A DNA stretch of 34,040 bases from Mastigamoeba balamuthi (GCA_902651635.1 CACRSC010000087.1:1-34040), one strand, 5' to 3'; positions 13,236-25,927 are shown, numbered from the stretch's first letter. Made by a program: numbers and translations. Notes: generated by a model not told the origin, from the sequence alone.

Positions 13236-16226
13236 ATGAACCCCGGTGCTGCCGGTGCCTTTGCTGGCCTCGTGCTGGCCCTCTGCGCCTCCACGGCCGT
13301 GGCCCTCAGCCCCCGCAGCGCCTCGCAGCGCATCGTCAACGGCAACGTCGTGCAGTCCCCGGCCAAGTACCCCTGGATGACCTGTGCGGCAACCCCCGTT
13401 CCTCTGTTGGGCCCCTCGCAGTCGCAGTTTTCCTTGTGCTGCTCTTTTTCATTGTTGTGGCACTTTGCGATTTCAGGCCCTCACCCCCACGGGCTGACAA
13501 CAACAAACACTCCTGACCGCCCCCGCTGCCAGCGCTGCTGTGGCACCCCGCCCAGCCCGGCAGGGCCGCGTACTCGTGCTGCGGCGGAGTGCTGGTGGCG
13601 CCGTCGTGGGTGCTGACGGCGGGGCACTGCCTCGACGAGGGCGCCGAGTCGCTGGGCCACTACTACCCCCCGGGCAACACCGTCGTCGTCGGCTCCCTCG
13701 CCCCCGTCGCCGACGAGTTCTCCGCCAGGGCCGCCAAGGTCGTCCGCACCTTCATCCACCCGGACTTCGAGCTCAACGAGATGACGCGTGCGTGACGTCG
13801 GCGACGGGCGTTTGATTTACTTTTCCGGAACACAACAAAAAGTCTGAAACTCAACAAACTGCGTTGTTGTTTCCCCCCTGCGGTCCAGATGACGTGGCGC
13901 TCCTCAAGCTCGACAAGGCCTTTGCTCTCGAGCACTACGCGCCCATCGCGCCCACGGGCTACCCCGATCCCGCGTGCGCAGCGCCCCATCGGCCCCTCGG
14001 GCAGCGCAGCGCTCCTGCGGTGCCGCTGACGTGGAGCGTTGCGTGGCACAGGCCCGGAACCAAGGTGTGGGCCGTCGGCTGGGGCAACGCGCACAACAGC
14101 GGCAGGTCGCCTGCGCAGCTGATGGAGGTCAAGGTGCCCGTGGTCTCGCGGGCCGAGTGCGCGCGGCTCTACGACAAGCGCCCCGAGCGCGTCTTCAACT
14201 GGAGTACAGCACTACAGCACCGCCGCCCCCAGCCCCGTCCTGACGTCACGCAACGCAGCGATCTGCGCGGCGTACAGCGAGGGCGGGAGGGACAGCTGCA
14301 ACGGGGACAGCGGGGGCCCGCTGGTGCACGTGGACAGCGCGGGCAACGCAGTGCAGGTGGCCCTCACGAGCTGGGGCGTCGGCTGCGCCTGGAGCGGCCA
14401 CCCCGGCGTCTACACGGGCCTCAGCCTCTTCCGCCGCTGGATCGACGAGACCATCGCGCGCACCGACAAGGGCGAGAAGGTCTGCGGCTGCCCCAGGAGG
14501 TGCGCCCGTTCCCTCGCCGCCCCAATCAATTGACTCGTGCGCGCGAGCAGGCAGATCGCCAACGGGCACTGCAACATGCAGTGCTACACGGAGGAGTGCG
14601 GGTGGGACGGCGGCGACTGCGCGGGGCTCAACTGCAGCGAGGGCTGCACGCTGGCGATGCTCGCCAACAACGTCTGCGACGTCGCGTGCGCCACCGAGCA
14701 GTGCGAGTTCGACAACAACGCGTGCGCCCGGGTCTGCGCCGACCGCTGCCTGCAGTCGATGGTCGGCAACAAGCACTGCGACCCCGACTGCCTCAGGGTG
14801 ACCCCGCAGAGATACCCCACTGCTCCCCTTCCCCGCTGACAGGCGAGCGCAGAGCGAGTGCGGCTACGACGGGACGGACTGCCTCGAGACGTTCTGCGAC
14901 TCCGAGTGCCCCTCGCCTCTGGTGGGCAACGGCGTCTGCAACCCCGAGTGCTACAATGTGCGCGACATCTCCGCTCCGCTGTGGGCGAGGGCTCACACGG
15001 CAGGCGCGCAGGAGCGGTGCAACCGCGACGGAGGGGACTGCGACAAGTACAACACCAGCTGCGCCCTCAACTGCGACGACTTCCTCCTCAACAACAGCGA
15101 GTGCGACCCCGCCTGCAACGTCGCCAGCTGCGACTACGACGGCGGCGACTGCGAGCCCCTCGCGCAGTGCAGCGCGCCCCTCGCGGACATCGGCAACGGC
15201 AGGTGCAACAAGCAGTACAACAACGTGCGTCTCTGCCGTCCCCGCGCAGCAAGTGTGCCCGCAGGACTGACAGTCTGCCGTGGCCTCTGTGCAGAGCGAG
15301 TGTCTGTACGACGGTGGCGACTGCCTGTTCTGCGCCCCGCGGTGCAGCGTCCCGATGACCAACAACAGCGTCTGCGACTACGCCTGCCACACGGTGCGCC
15401 TCGGGTGCCCCGCGGCACACTCACCTCGCGTGTGCCCTCGCGCAGGCGGCGTGCAACTGGGACGGGGGCCTGTGCGACAAGCTCGTGGGCAAGGACTTCT
15501 GCTCGGTCAACTGCCGCAAGACGCAGGTGGGCGACGGCAAGTGCGACGAGGCCTGCTTCAACGAGGCCTGCAGCTGGGACGCCGGCGACTGCGAGGGGCA
15601 GAAGTGCAACGATGACATTGGTCACTGCCTCAAGAGGTGGTCGGGAGACGGCTACTGCCAGCTCGACTGCGCCCTCGTGCGCAGTGCCCTCGGCCCTGCA
15701 GCAGCTTCTCACAGACCCTTTGTGCAGTCGGGGTGCAAGTTCGAGGGCGGCGACTGCTTCGACCTCGAGGCGGAGCCCCACTGCGCGCCGGGCTGCTACC
15801 CGTCGATCCACAGGGACAACGGCGTCTGCGACCCCGAGTGCCTCAACGCCGCGTGCGACTACGACGCCCCCGACTGCCAGCCCCTCATCGGATGCGCGCC
15901 CTACTGCCTGCCTTCGTGGCTGCACGACGGCCAGTGCGACGAGGGTGCGCCCCACTCAGGACTCCCGCGAGCGCATTTTGCCTGATTGTTTCTCGCTGGG
16001 AACAGAGTGCAACGTGGCCAACTGTTCGTGGGACGGCGGTGACTGTGGGGGTGTTACTGGCAGCGGCAGCGGCAGTGGCAGCAGAATTGGCGGTGGCAGT
16101 AGTGGCAGCGGCAGCGGCAGCGCTGCGCCCGTTGAAGACAGCAGGCCGAGCGCAGTCAGCGCGGCGACCAGGACAGCCTTCTCGGCCTCTGCTGTGGTCC
16201 TCGTCTGCGTTGAGCTGTTCTTCTGA
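13236..16226 (+). CDS. Trypsin-like S1 protease with 11 LNRs, Gly-Ser stalk and GPI tail (paralogue 5)
   Basis: Exons: 13236-13383, 13533-13787, 13889-13973, 14052-14203, 14259-14499, 14551-14797, 14853-14957, 15012-15224, 15295-15393, 15446-15676, 15728-15944, 16006-16226; 737 residues. The signal peptide covers residues 1 to about 24 and the propeptide ends in QR before IVNG. The triad is His81, Asp137, Ser231. Asp225, Gly216 and Gly226 give a standard trypsin-like pocket. After eleven LNRs comes a Gly/Ser repeat stalk of about 25 residues encoded by a GGCAGC microsatellite, then a hydrophobic C-terminus (AVVLVCVELFF) consistent with GPI anchoring. Nine of its eleven introns begin GTGCG. 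Only 207 bases separate its start from the end of paralogue 4, the tightest spacing in the array. Confidence 0.88.
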
Positions 16227-16721
16227 GAGACACAGCAGCCCCCCTTGAGACGGCACCGATATACGTCTGACGCAGTTTCGGCAGCAATTGATTGATGGAC
16301 TGTGCTGGCCATTCGGTAGTCGACTTACGTATCGCACTGCCCCAAGGCGATTTCTGTCTGTCTGTATGTCTCTCTTTCTGTGGGCGTTCCCGCACCGTTG
16401 TTCTCAGAACACAGGGGAAACCTGGAGGAGAATTATGCGTGTTTTCCTGCAAAAATATGGCTGTGCACGGGTGCACCATCGCCCGAATCAAGTGCTGAAT
16501 AACCGCGCGCTGGTGTCCCCGGCTGCTCACGCCTGCCACTTGGCACCACCGCATCCCAGGCGCCCTGCTGTTTGGTCCTGGCTTGCCTTTCCGCCAAACG
16601 GTGCCACCCAGTTCCCGACCGTTACACAGCTCTTTTTTCAAGCACACGTCACTGCAATCACAACCCACACCGCAGCCACTCCCTCTCTGTTTTGAATAAG
16701 CGCAGCAGCACACAGCATACC
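16227..16721. other. Intergenic region between paralogues 5 and 6
   Basis: The longest spacer in the array, less GC-rich than the genes, with pyrimidine-rich stretches. No coding sequence or RNA gene is recognisable. It presumably holds the 3' UTR of paralogue 5 and the promoter of paralogue 6. Confidence 0.4.
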
Positions 16722-19712
16722 ATGAAGCACACCGCCACTCTGTTGCTCCTCACCGTCGCAGCGGCAGCAGCAGCAGCAGCCGCGACACAGCAGCAGGCCG
16801 AGGACGCCACGGTGGCCCAGCGCATCGTCAACGGCAACCCGGTGGCCTCTGCGGCCAAGTACCCCTGGATGACCTGCACGCCCAGTCCCCCCCTGCTGCT
16901 GGCCGCCACCCCTTCTCACGCCCGCGCTCCCCGACCTCCCTGGCAGCGCTGCTGCGGGCCTCGAGGAAAGGCTACTACGTGTCGTGCGGGGGGACGCTGA
17001 TCGCGCCGACGTGGGTGCTGACGGCGGGCCACTGCGTCGAGGAGGGCCCCGAGTCCCTCGCCCAGGGCTTCCGCCCCGGCAGCACCGTCGCGGCCGCCTC
17101 GCTGACGCCCACTGAGGACCCCAGCGCCAGGACCAGCACCGTTGCCAGCGTCTACGCCCACCCGGACTTCAACGACCGGCTCAACAGTGCGTCCGCTCGC
17201 TCGGTGCTTTCTCGGTTGGCTGTCTTGCTCACCGGGTGCCCCTCCGGTTCTATTCGCGTTGTTCAGACGACGTGGCGCTCCTCAAGCTCGCGACACCCAT
17301 CAGGGGCGTGCAGACGGTGGCGGTGGCGACACACGACTTCCCCGACCCCGCGTGCGCTGCTTCAGCTCCCGGCGTTTTCTTTTTTGCATCTTTTGATCAT
17401 TTTTGCCAAAAACCGCCCAAGGAGCGGTACTGACGTCCCGGCCCTTCCGCATTCGTCCACGGCGCCTGCAGGGCTGGGACGAAGCTCTGGGCGATCGGCT
17501 GGGGCAATCTCTATAATGGTGGCACGGCGCCCCTGGCCCTGCGCGAGGTGAAGCTGCCGGTCATCGCCCGGGAGCACTGCCGGGAGCTCTACAACGACTC
17601 GGTCATCCTCGACTCGGGTGCGCTCTCGAAAGCACACCACCGGCGGGAGACAACACTGACACGTCATCACAACTGATCCTGACTATCCGCAGCCCTCTGC
17701 ACGATGTACAAGGAGGGCGGCAGGGACGGCTGCCAGGGCGACAGCGGGGGGCCCCTCGTGCACGTCGGCAAGGATGGCAGGGTGACGCAGGTGGGCCTCA
17801 CCAGCTGGGGCTACGGCTGCGCTGACGTCGACCTGCCCGGCGTCTGGACGCGCCTGAGCTCGTTCCACAGCTGGATCGACGCCACGATGACCGCCGTCGA
17901 CGCAGGCACCAAAGTGTGCAGCTGCCCCAAGCCGTGCGTACTCCCTTAGGCTTACATCAAATCAAGAAGCTAACTAAATGACTTCATCTGCGCAGGAACA
18001 TCGGCAACGGGCACTGCAACATACTGTGCTATTCGGAGGAGTGCCGGTGGGACGGCGGTGACTGCAATCACACAGCACAGTGCAGCCCCGGCTGCACGCC
18101 GGCGATGCTCGCCAACAGCGTCTGCGACACTGAGTGCGCCAGTTACAACTGCTCCGACGACAACGGCGTCTGCATGCACTGGAACGAGTGTTCGGACCAG
18201 TGCCTCAAGAGCATGGTCAACAACACCCACTGCGACACGGCCTGCCTGACGGTGCGCACCACAGACCTCACAGCTGTTTTTGCACTCTGTTTATTCTCGT
18301 GCGCAGTCACGGTGCAAGTACGACGGCGACGACTGCCTCTCGCAGTTCTGCGACCCCCAGTGTCCACCGATGCTGATCAACAACTCCGTTTGCAACCTCG
18401 CGTGCAACAACGTACGCCTCGGTCCCAGCGTGCAGCCGCACTGACCAGCAGCTCTGGATTCTGCCTACAGTCAAAGTGCAACTACGACGGCGGCGACTGT
18501 AGAGTGGACAGCTCGCACTGCGCTCCCGAGTGCCCCAAGTCGTTCGTGGGCGACCGATGGTGCAACCTGGCCTGCAACGTCAGTGCGTGCAACTTCGACG
18601 GCGGCGACTGCGCGAACACCTCACAGTGCAGCGAGCCCACATCCTACATGGGCGACGCCTACTGCGACTCCCAGTACAACACCGTGCGCTTCTCTTCATC
18701 CAGTCCACATCATCACAACCGCTGGGCGCTCTCACCGAGTGATGTTGGCGCTGGCAGAGCGCGTGCAACTATGACAACGGCGACTGCGTGTACTGCGCGG
18801 CCCACTGCAGGCTCTCGATGGCCCACGACGACAAGTGCGACGCCGCGTGCTACAACGTGAGCACAGCCTCGCTGTCGCCGTGCAGCTCACACGTTCCCTC
18901 CGCGCAGGCGGCATGCAACTACGACGGGGGCATGTGCGACAAGGTCAACGGCACCGACTTCTGCTCGGTCGACTGCAAGGCGTCGCAGATCGGCAACAAG
19001 AAGTGCGACCAGGCCTGCTTCAACGAGGCCTGCCGCTGGGACGGCTACGACTGCGACAGTGAGACCTGCGACAACAACTACGAGTGCCTCTACGCCTGGT
19101 CAGGCGACGGCTACTGCGACCTCGTCTGCCTCAACGTCTGTCATCCAATTCTGTTGCCCTCTTCGCTGACCCGGCCTTCGCTCCTGAAATCTCTCTACAT
19201 TGACAGAGAGCATGCGGCTACGACGGAGGCGACTGCTTCGATCTCGAGAAGGAGAGCTGTGCGCCGGGGTGCTTCCCGATCATCCACAGGAACAACAGCG
19301 TATGCGAGCCCGAGTGTCTCAACGCCGCGTGCGGCTACGACGCCCCCGACTGCCATCATCTCTTCGGCTGCGCCCCGTTCTGCTTGAGCTCCTGGGTCCA
19401 CGATGGCGAGTGCGACAAGGGTCCGCTGATTATTTACACACTCGGCTGTCTCAGCCCTCCATTTGGTTTAACAAGGGAAACACTCTCGCAGAGTGCAACA
19501 CGACAGCGTGCTCGTGGGACGGGGGCGACTGCGGTGGCAGTGCATCGAGTGGGACCAGCGCAAGCGCTGCAAGCCATGCCGGATCCTCCTCACCTGGCAC
19601 TCACAGCAGCAGCAAGAGGTCCGAGGCTCACCTCGACAGCAAGGCGTCGGGTGCCGGCGCTGCAACTGCTTTGCCTTCTCTCATTCTGGCCCTCGCCGCC
19701 TTGAAGCTGTAG
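16722..19712 (+). CDS. Trypsin-like S1 protease with 11 LNRs, Ser-rich stalk and GPI tail (paralogue 6)
   Basis: Exons: 16722-16875, 16947-17186, 17267-17351, 17472-17617, 17693-17933, 17996-18251, 18307-18411, 18471-18683, 18758-18856, 18908-19135, 19207-19420, 19492-19712; 733 residues. The signal peptide contains a poly-Ala run encoded by a GCA repeat. The propeptide ends in QR before IVNG. The triad is His80, Asp134, Ser226, with trypsin-type Asp220 and Gly221 after it. This is the most divergent member: exons 2, 4, 6, 10 and 11 differ in length by whole codons. Eleven LNRs are followed by a Ser/Ala-rich stalk and a hydrophobic end (LPSLILALAALKL) fitting a GPI signal. Intron 1 uses a GC donor (GCACGC at 16876). 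Intron 5 carries a CTAAC-type branch motif where the paralogues have CTGAC or CTGAT. Confidence 0.87.
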
Positions 19713-20034
19713 AACAGTCACTAGTGCGGGAGAGAACTGAACTGCCCAGAAGGAGCATCACACCGAGATTGGCTCTCATTCTTACCAGCATCCTTTATCT
19801 TTGTCATACTGTGATATTGTGATATCTTCCGCGAATACCGGGATACCCTTGCTGTGCTTCGGAGCTCACAGAGTGCCCCCGAGCAAATTCCGTTGTCACG
19901 AAAAAAGAAAAACAAGAATAGAGCTTTGCACACAACAGTCCTTCTTGCGCTCAGAGAGAGCTAGTGGCCTCCATCTTTTTGGTTTCATTGGTGCGGGGGA
20001 GCTGGAACTCAATGCACGCATCACTCGCTGCTGA
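19713..20034. other. Convergent 3' region between paralogue 6 and the pseudoprotease gene
   Basis: Tail-to-tail spacer with no coding potential. A short repeated GTGATAT element occurs near 19810-19822. Both neighbouring transcripts must end here, but I see no canonical AATAAA on either strand. Confidence 0.4.
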
Positions 20035-23000
20035 TCAGTTGGTGTTGGCATTTGTGAAGGCGCTGAGGACGCTCCCCCACAGCCTCAGGCTGTCGCTCGG
20101 GCTGCAGCACGCCACCACGTACTCGAGCGACAGCACGAGCTTCTTCACGCTCTCCTCGCTTCCCTCCTCCGTCTCCTTCTCTGCGGGCTCCACCACAATC
20201 GTGGTCCACAGCCGCCTGTCCCCAAACACCTGCCCGGCTGCCCTCCTCTCCACCGCCATCCACGTCCTCGACAGCGCCTCCCACGCCTCCGCGTCGTCTG
20301 TCGTCGTCGCCAGCGCCTCCTGGGCCCCTCTGCACAGCGCCTCCCACAGCTGCCTGCTCACGGGGCACTCGACTGCGCTCCTCGCCTCCGCCCCTGCTGC
20401 CGCGATGCACTCGCACATCCTCCTCGCCGGTCCCCCTGCTGCGGGTGCAGCCCTCCGCGGTCCCGAGGCACACATGAGCAGCGCCTGGGGTGCCTGAGGC
20501 TTCTCGTCTGGCTGCTCCTTGCCAGGCTGCTTCCCGTCTCGATGCTTCTTCTCGTCCGGCTGCTTTGCAGGCACAGTGGTCCTGTCGGCGTCTGAGCCAG
20601 AGAGGTGCTGGAAGCCGAGGACTGTTGCGCTGGTGTGCTCGATGCCTGTGCCTCTGAGGCGCAGTGGTGGGCACTCTGCCTCTGGTTTCTCCAGCAGCCC
20701 CTGCTGCGGCACTCCGGGCCATGTGGCTGCCAGCAGGTAGCGCCGTCCCAACTCGCTGCGGAGGGCCACTCTGAACGCTGCGACGGGGTCCTTGCACGCA
20801 CCGCCCTGGATCTCGCTCTCGCAGCTCTCGGCTTTGCTTTCGCCGGGCTTCGCTCCGTCGTTTCCCTGTGTGAGGGAAGCAGAAGGAAAGTGAGGAATGG
20901 GGGAAACCAATTGATCCTGCGAATGACCAGAGCAACTGCAGCTTGGGAGACCAGAGCCAGTGCGTACCACAAGCGAGTCGCAGAACTGCACGAGTGTCGG
21001 CGCGGCTTTCTTGAACCCCTTGCAGAGGCACGCGGCGACCAGGGCGCGCAGAGCCAACTGGGCCAGCTGGCACAGCACCTCGGCGGGGTCCTCTCCCGCT
21101 CCTGCCGCCCCCTCCGTGGCCCCGGCCCTGCGGCACCGCCGGGCCAGCTCGGCGGCGATGGCGCCCCACACGGCGCTGGTGACCATCGCGGACACCTCGC
21201 GGCTGCTCCACCTCCTCGCTGTCTGCCGCGGCTGCCCTGTCCCCGCCTCCCAGACGTCCCGCCCCGTCAGCCTGCTGCACGCGCTCCGCACAGCGCTCGC
21301 GCCCAGCGCGTCCCCCATCCCCGCCTGCTGCCGCCGCGCCACCGCCTCGGCGCGCAGGTCGCAGCGCGTCTGGGCCACCACAGCCCCGCACACCGCCGGC
21401 GCCCCCAGGGCCACCAGCAGCGCCGTCAGGTCCGCAAACGCCTCGTGCAGCACTCCGCCCTCGGGCCTCTCCTCAAGCCCAGCGGCCCACGCCGGCCGCA
21501 GCGCGTCCAGCACCGCGTAGCCCGCCGTGTGGGCCACCACGTCCAACGCCCTGCTCGTCGACACGGGGCCTGCGCCGTCCCCGGCGTAGTCGCGCACCGG
21601 GAACAGCAGCCCCCCGGCGCTGCGGCTGTACGTGGGCTCCGCAGCCCCCGTGGCCCGCGTGTCCACGCGCAGCGTGCCGCCCACCTGCCACCTGAGCCCC
21701 ACGCTGGGCTGCGCGCCTCCCCCGCTGCGCCCCTCGTCCAGCGCCGCCAGCTCCTGCGTGCACTCGCCCCTGTCGCCCTCGTCGTCGGAGGCCACACGGA
21801 GAAGCGCCCGCTCGAACGCGTCGACGACAAGGCGCACGGTGGCGTACGCGTGCACGCTGTCCAGGTCGCCGAGGTCACCGTCAGTGGGGAGCCACTGGGC
21901 AGCACCCGCCTCTGGCCTGGCGGCGGGGCGTGGCTCCACGGCGATCTGGGCGTCGTGCAGCTGGCCAGCGACCACGGCGTCGTGCAGGACAGTGCGGTAC
22001 GAGACGGGTGAGTCCCGGACAGCCAGCAGAGTGCAGGCGACTCCTGGAGTTGTTTCACTGCGGTCGCTTAATACCCGCGTATTGCGTAGCGCTCGTGAGA
22101 TCTCATTGGCGAGCGGTGTGGCCCGTGGTTGGAGGAACAGGGCCTCCAGAAACGCTGTGTCCAATACACTCGATGGGGTTATCTGCGGGTGCAGCTGTTC
22201 GTGGTGATAATTCCCAATGTCAGCAATCACCTTTGCATTGATATGCCTGTAATCCCTCGGATATTCCGAAGCTAGGATGGTGCTCAGAGCTGCCGTGAAG
22301 TGCCCGTAGACTTGGTTCCGTTTACGCCCCGCGATTGCGGTTTCGGCCTGGCCCTCGAGTGCTGTTCCCAACAAATTATCCGTCGGAGTCCAGAGTACCA
22401 GCATCCCTCTGGTATTGGGAACAAGAGTGGGCTCTGGAAACGCTCTGAGAGTCTCTGTTGGTCTGACGCGCCCAGCGGTCGAGGCGGTTACCCAGTGCTT
22501 TACTGCCGCCTGCGTGATCTCTCGCCCAGCGGCAGCGCTGATGAGCGGCGGCACAACTCTTGGCAGCTGCATACATCCCCTGGACACTAGGCTCAGCAGC
22601 TCGCGAGTACTCACAACTTCCAGACCACTCTTCGCATACTCGGCAGCAGCCCTGTCCACTCCAACACCCGCAGACATCGCCTCCACCACTGCACGCGGCA
22701 TCGCAGACGGTGCCCTCTGCGCCAGCTCCGCAATGACCCGCGCGTACCCCGAGTCACTGACCTGCCGCACCAGCTCCGCCAGCCCCTCGCCTTCTGCGTC
22801 CCCGATCTCCTCCGTGTCCACACGCCGCCCGGCAACACGGCCCAGCACATCCCCGACAGCCTGCAGAGCCACGGCATTGTCCTGCACGAGCGCCATCAGC
22901 AGCCGCCACCACTGCAGGCTCGTCATCCAAGGCCTTCTCTCCAGCTCGGCCACATCCACACCCGCCTCGCCGAGGAATTCGGCGCCCGTCTGCCCGGATA

Positions 23001-25927
23001 GCACTTGAACCCGCTTGGCCACGTCTCCGATGGCGGCACACCAGGCCGCGTGCGAGGCCTCGTGCATCTGACGATGATAGAGCTCCGCCTCCTGTGATGT
23101 CGAGCTGCACATGGCCCAGGCGGACACAACGGCTGCCCTGCCACCCATGAGAGAGTCCTCTCCTGACACTCCACAGACACACTCAAGCACCTGGAGCCAC
23201 GCGTCCTGCATCCCCTTGAGCAGAGTGCCAACACGAGCGCCTTCTCGCTCATCAGAATCCGCACAGAGCAGCAAACCACTCAGCTGGGCATCGGGCAGCA
23301 GCGACAGCACGTGCTCTGCGATGTACACAGTCAAGTCCTCCTCGATCGGCATCTGGCAGAGGCTGTGCGCCATCCTGACAAACTCGGCGCGGCTGCTGGT
23401 GCTCCAGACCTGGCCCTCCTCCGAGCCAGGCATGGCAAAGGCCCTCGCGAGGGCGACGTTGCAGACGTCGCGGGCAGTGGTCCACCGAACACCAGTCCCC
23501 TCAGAGACTCCAGAGGGACCACTGTACGCGTAGACCTCAGGCCACTGAGACGCATCAGGGGATAGAGCCCGCAGCACAGCCGCGTGCACATCCTCCGGAA
23601 AGGCAGCGGCCACACGATCGAGAATGCCCACAAATCCACCAGACACGATTGCCCGCAGGTCGCCGATGCTGATTCCCGGCACTCGTTCCCCATTCAGTGG
23701 AGCCTGCTGTCCATCTCGGACACATCCACAAATGACCTCTGCCACGGCGTGCACCACAGCGCGTCCCTCGGCCACTGTCTGCTCCAGCAGGGGGAGCAGA
23801 GCGACGCCTGTTCCCAATTGTGTCGTTTGCTCCAGTCCGACGTCGGCTGCCAGCTCCATTGCCCTGGCCTCCTCAGGCGCCAACGCTCTTGGCTGCGTGC
23901 CAGCTCTGAGCGAGGCCTCGCGGATTGCCGTGATGGCCGCGGCGGTGTTGCGGTTGCTGATGGCGCGCAGCATGTCGCTGTACCGCGTGCCTGGCACCCC
24001 GTGGCTGGCGATCTCTCTGCTCAGCGCCGACCTCGTGGCGTCTGGCGCCTGGGCCAGCATCTGGCTCACCAACGCCACCCACGGCTTCCCTGTGGCCTGT
24101 ACCACCGCGTCCTCCTTGTCGGTCTCCTCCACCAGCCCCTGCCTCTGAAGAGCCTTGTGAAGCCCCATGTCGGCCATCTCGAGCTTCCTCTGGTACGGCA
24201 GGTCCTGCAGTGCTCTGCGCAGCCTCTCCTCGTCCCCACCCGCGCCCAGCACCAGCGAGGGCTCTTCCCAAGCTCGCTGCGCATCCGTGGGGACCTCAGA
24301 GAGGGCGCTGACGAGGGCGCTGTCCGAGATGTCGCGCATGAGGCGCTGCCTGCGTGCAGGGCTGGCATCCAGGCCCCCTGCCACGCTGTCCACCACATCG
24401 CGCATGCCCTGGGGGTCCAGGTCGATGGCCTGGCGCAGCACCGTCGCCCACTGCTTGGGCGTCATGCCTTCCAGCGCCTCCGTGGCCGCGCTGTCCTGGG
24501 CGACGTCGCGTGTGGCCGACGCCCTCTTGGCGGCCTCCACAATGCCCGCCCCAAAGGCCTGCGCCCCCCGCGCGATGTCCACCCACCTGCCCTCCCCCGC
24601 TGCTCCCGCGCCGTCGGCAGCGGTCTGGTCAGCGCCCACGAGCAGCGTGTCCAGCACAGAGCCCACGCTGATGCTCGGGGCCTCGAGGGCGCTGCGGCCC
24701 CCGGCTGGCTGCGGCAGCTCGCGGACGCCTGTGTAGCCGTTGACGGCGCTGAACACCTGGGCAAAGTCGATGACGGCCTCTGGGTTCTGGGGCGCAGGGA
24801 CCCCGGGCAGGCACTTGACAGTGGTCGAGCCCGCCTGGGACCCACTGCCCGAGAAGCAGCAGTCGAGAACGACGATGGCCGTGGCGCCCCTCCGCAGAGC
24901 CGGGTCGAGCAGGCGGGCCACCTCGATCGCCGAGAGGCCATTGACGAGTGTGCCGTCGTCTCGGAGCGTTGTGTCGCTGGCACGGCGCCTCTCTGGTCAG
25001 CGCGGCTGAGGGCCTCAGCGGGGAGGGAGGGAGGTGTGCGTGCCTGCAGCAGATGTAGGTGGTGGGGCCTGCGCCAAGGCCCAGCGACTGTTGGAACTCG
25101 GTGTCGTCAGGGCCGGCCGGGGCGGAGCTTAGCGTCCCCATGCCCGAGAAGAAGAAGAGCAAGACGTCGTCGCGCTTGGCGTTTCCTGCCTTCTCCCGGA
25201 GCTTTGAGGAGACCCCGGCCTTGGTTGCGCCGTCGGTGTCCAGCAGGGCGGCCGTGCAGCCCGTGAACTTGCGCACCGCCTTGCGCATGGCGTCGGCGTC
25301 GTTCACTGCTCCAAGGAGGATTCCGCGCCCGTTGTCCGTTCCTGCCCCCGCGTGCGACCGTGAGCGGGCGTGCGCGGCAGGGCAGGGGAGGGCCGAGTGC
25401 CCTCAGAGTGCGCTGGGAGGTTGCGCGTACTGTTGACGCCGACAAGGAGCGCCCAGACCGTCCTGCCGAAGGGGCGGGGGTTTGCCAGTGGCGCCACCTT
25501 GAAGACCAGGCTGCCCCACCCATCGAGGGAAACCTCTGTGCTGGGCGGCAGCAGCTCCGCGACGGGCACGGTGCAGAGCACTGCGACCTCAGTGGCGCCG
25601 TCGACGGCCAGGGCCAGCGCGAGGCGTCCCTGGGCCGTGGGCTCGTAGACGCCTGCTGCGAACTGACCCCAGCTGACCGTGTCGGGCCCGTCGACAACGT
25701 GCGGCTCCGAGTGCGCCACCGCGTTGACGTTGCTGGGCAGCATGACCCACAGTATGAGCGGGGCGTTGGGCGCCAGCTGCCTCCTGCGGGTGCGGGGCGC
25801 AGTAGGGCCTGTGAGCTGCGACTGCTGGCCGAGTGTGTGGGGCTTACGTCGGCTTCAGCCGGAACTCGCTCAGCACGACGCCGTTGCTGACGTCTGCGGC
25901 GGGTTCAGCGCTGTCGGGCTCTGCCAT
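20035..25927 (-). CDS. Giant double pseudoprotease: caspase-like plus M4-like zincin domain
   Basis: Exons on the minus strand: 25927-25848, 25783-25431, 25341-25044, 24988-20968, 20865-20035; 5583 nt, 1860 residues. No signal peptide. Residues 1 to about 130 are unrecognised and may be a beta-sandwich. Residues about 131-295 resemble the p20 fold of caspases and metacaspases: WALLVGVN, GAVNDADAM, then LFFFSGMGT where the catalytic His of SGHG is Met212, and VVLDCCFSG with Cys288 kept. The long middle is mostly helical and unrecognised. Around 1330-1450 it resembles bacterial M4-like zincins with VVAH..HA.LDALRP and HE.FADL.ALL, but the HExxH motif is HTAGY (residues 1397-1401). A Lys/Pro/Gln-rich linker and a helical tail end the protein. 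Intron 3 uses a GC donor. The frame is open and in phase further upstream to 26503, so a longer N-terminus cannot be excluded. Confidence 0.8.

Noticed and set aside
13864-15270. 468-codon open frame through paralogue 5
   Set aside because: It starts in the true exon 3 frame but continues through introns into wrong-frame LNR DNA.
20605-22011. Long plus-strand open frame over the zincin-like region
   Set aside because: Antisense shadow of the minus-strand exon that encodes the HTAGY and HEAFADL segments; low-complexity Arg/Pro-rich translation.
23584-25266. Long plus-strand open frame opposite the pseudoprotease gene
   Set aside because: It is the antisense shadow of a GC-rich coding exon. 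Its translation is Arg/Ala/Gly/His-rich without domains, while the minus strand has clear caspase-like motifs.
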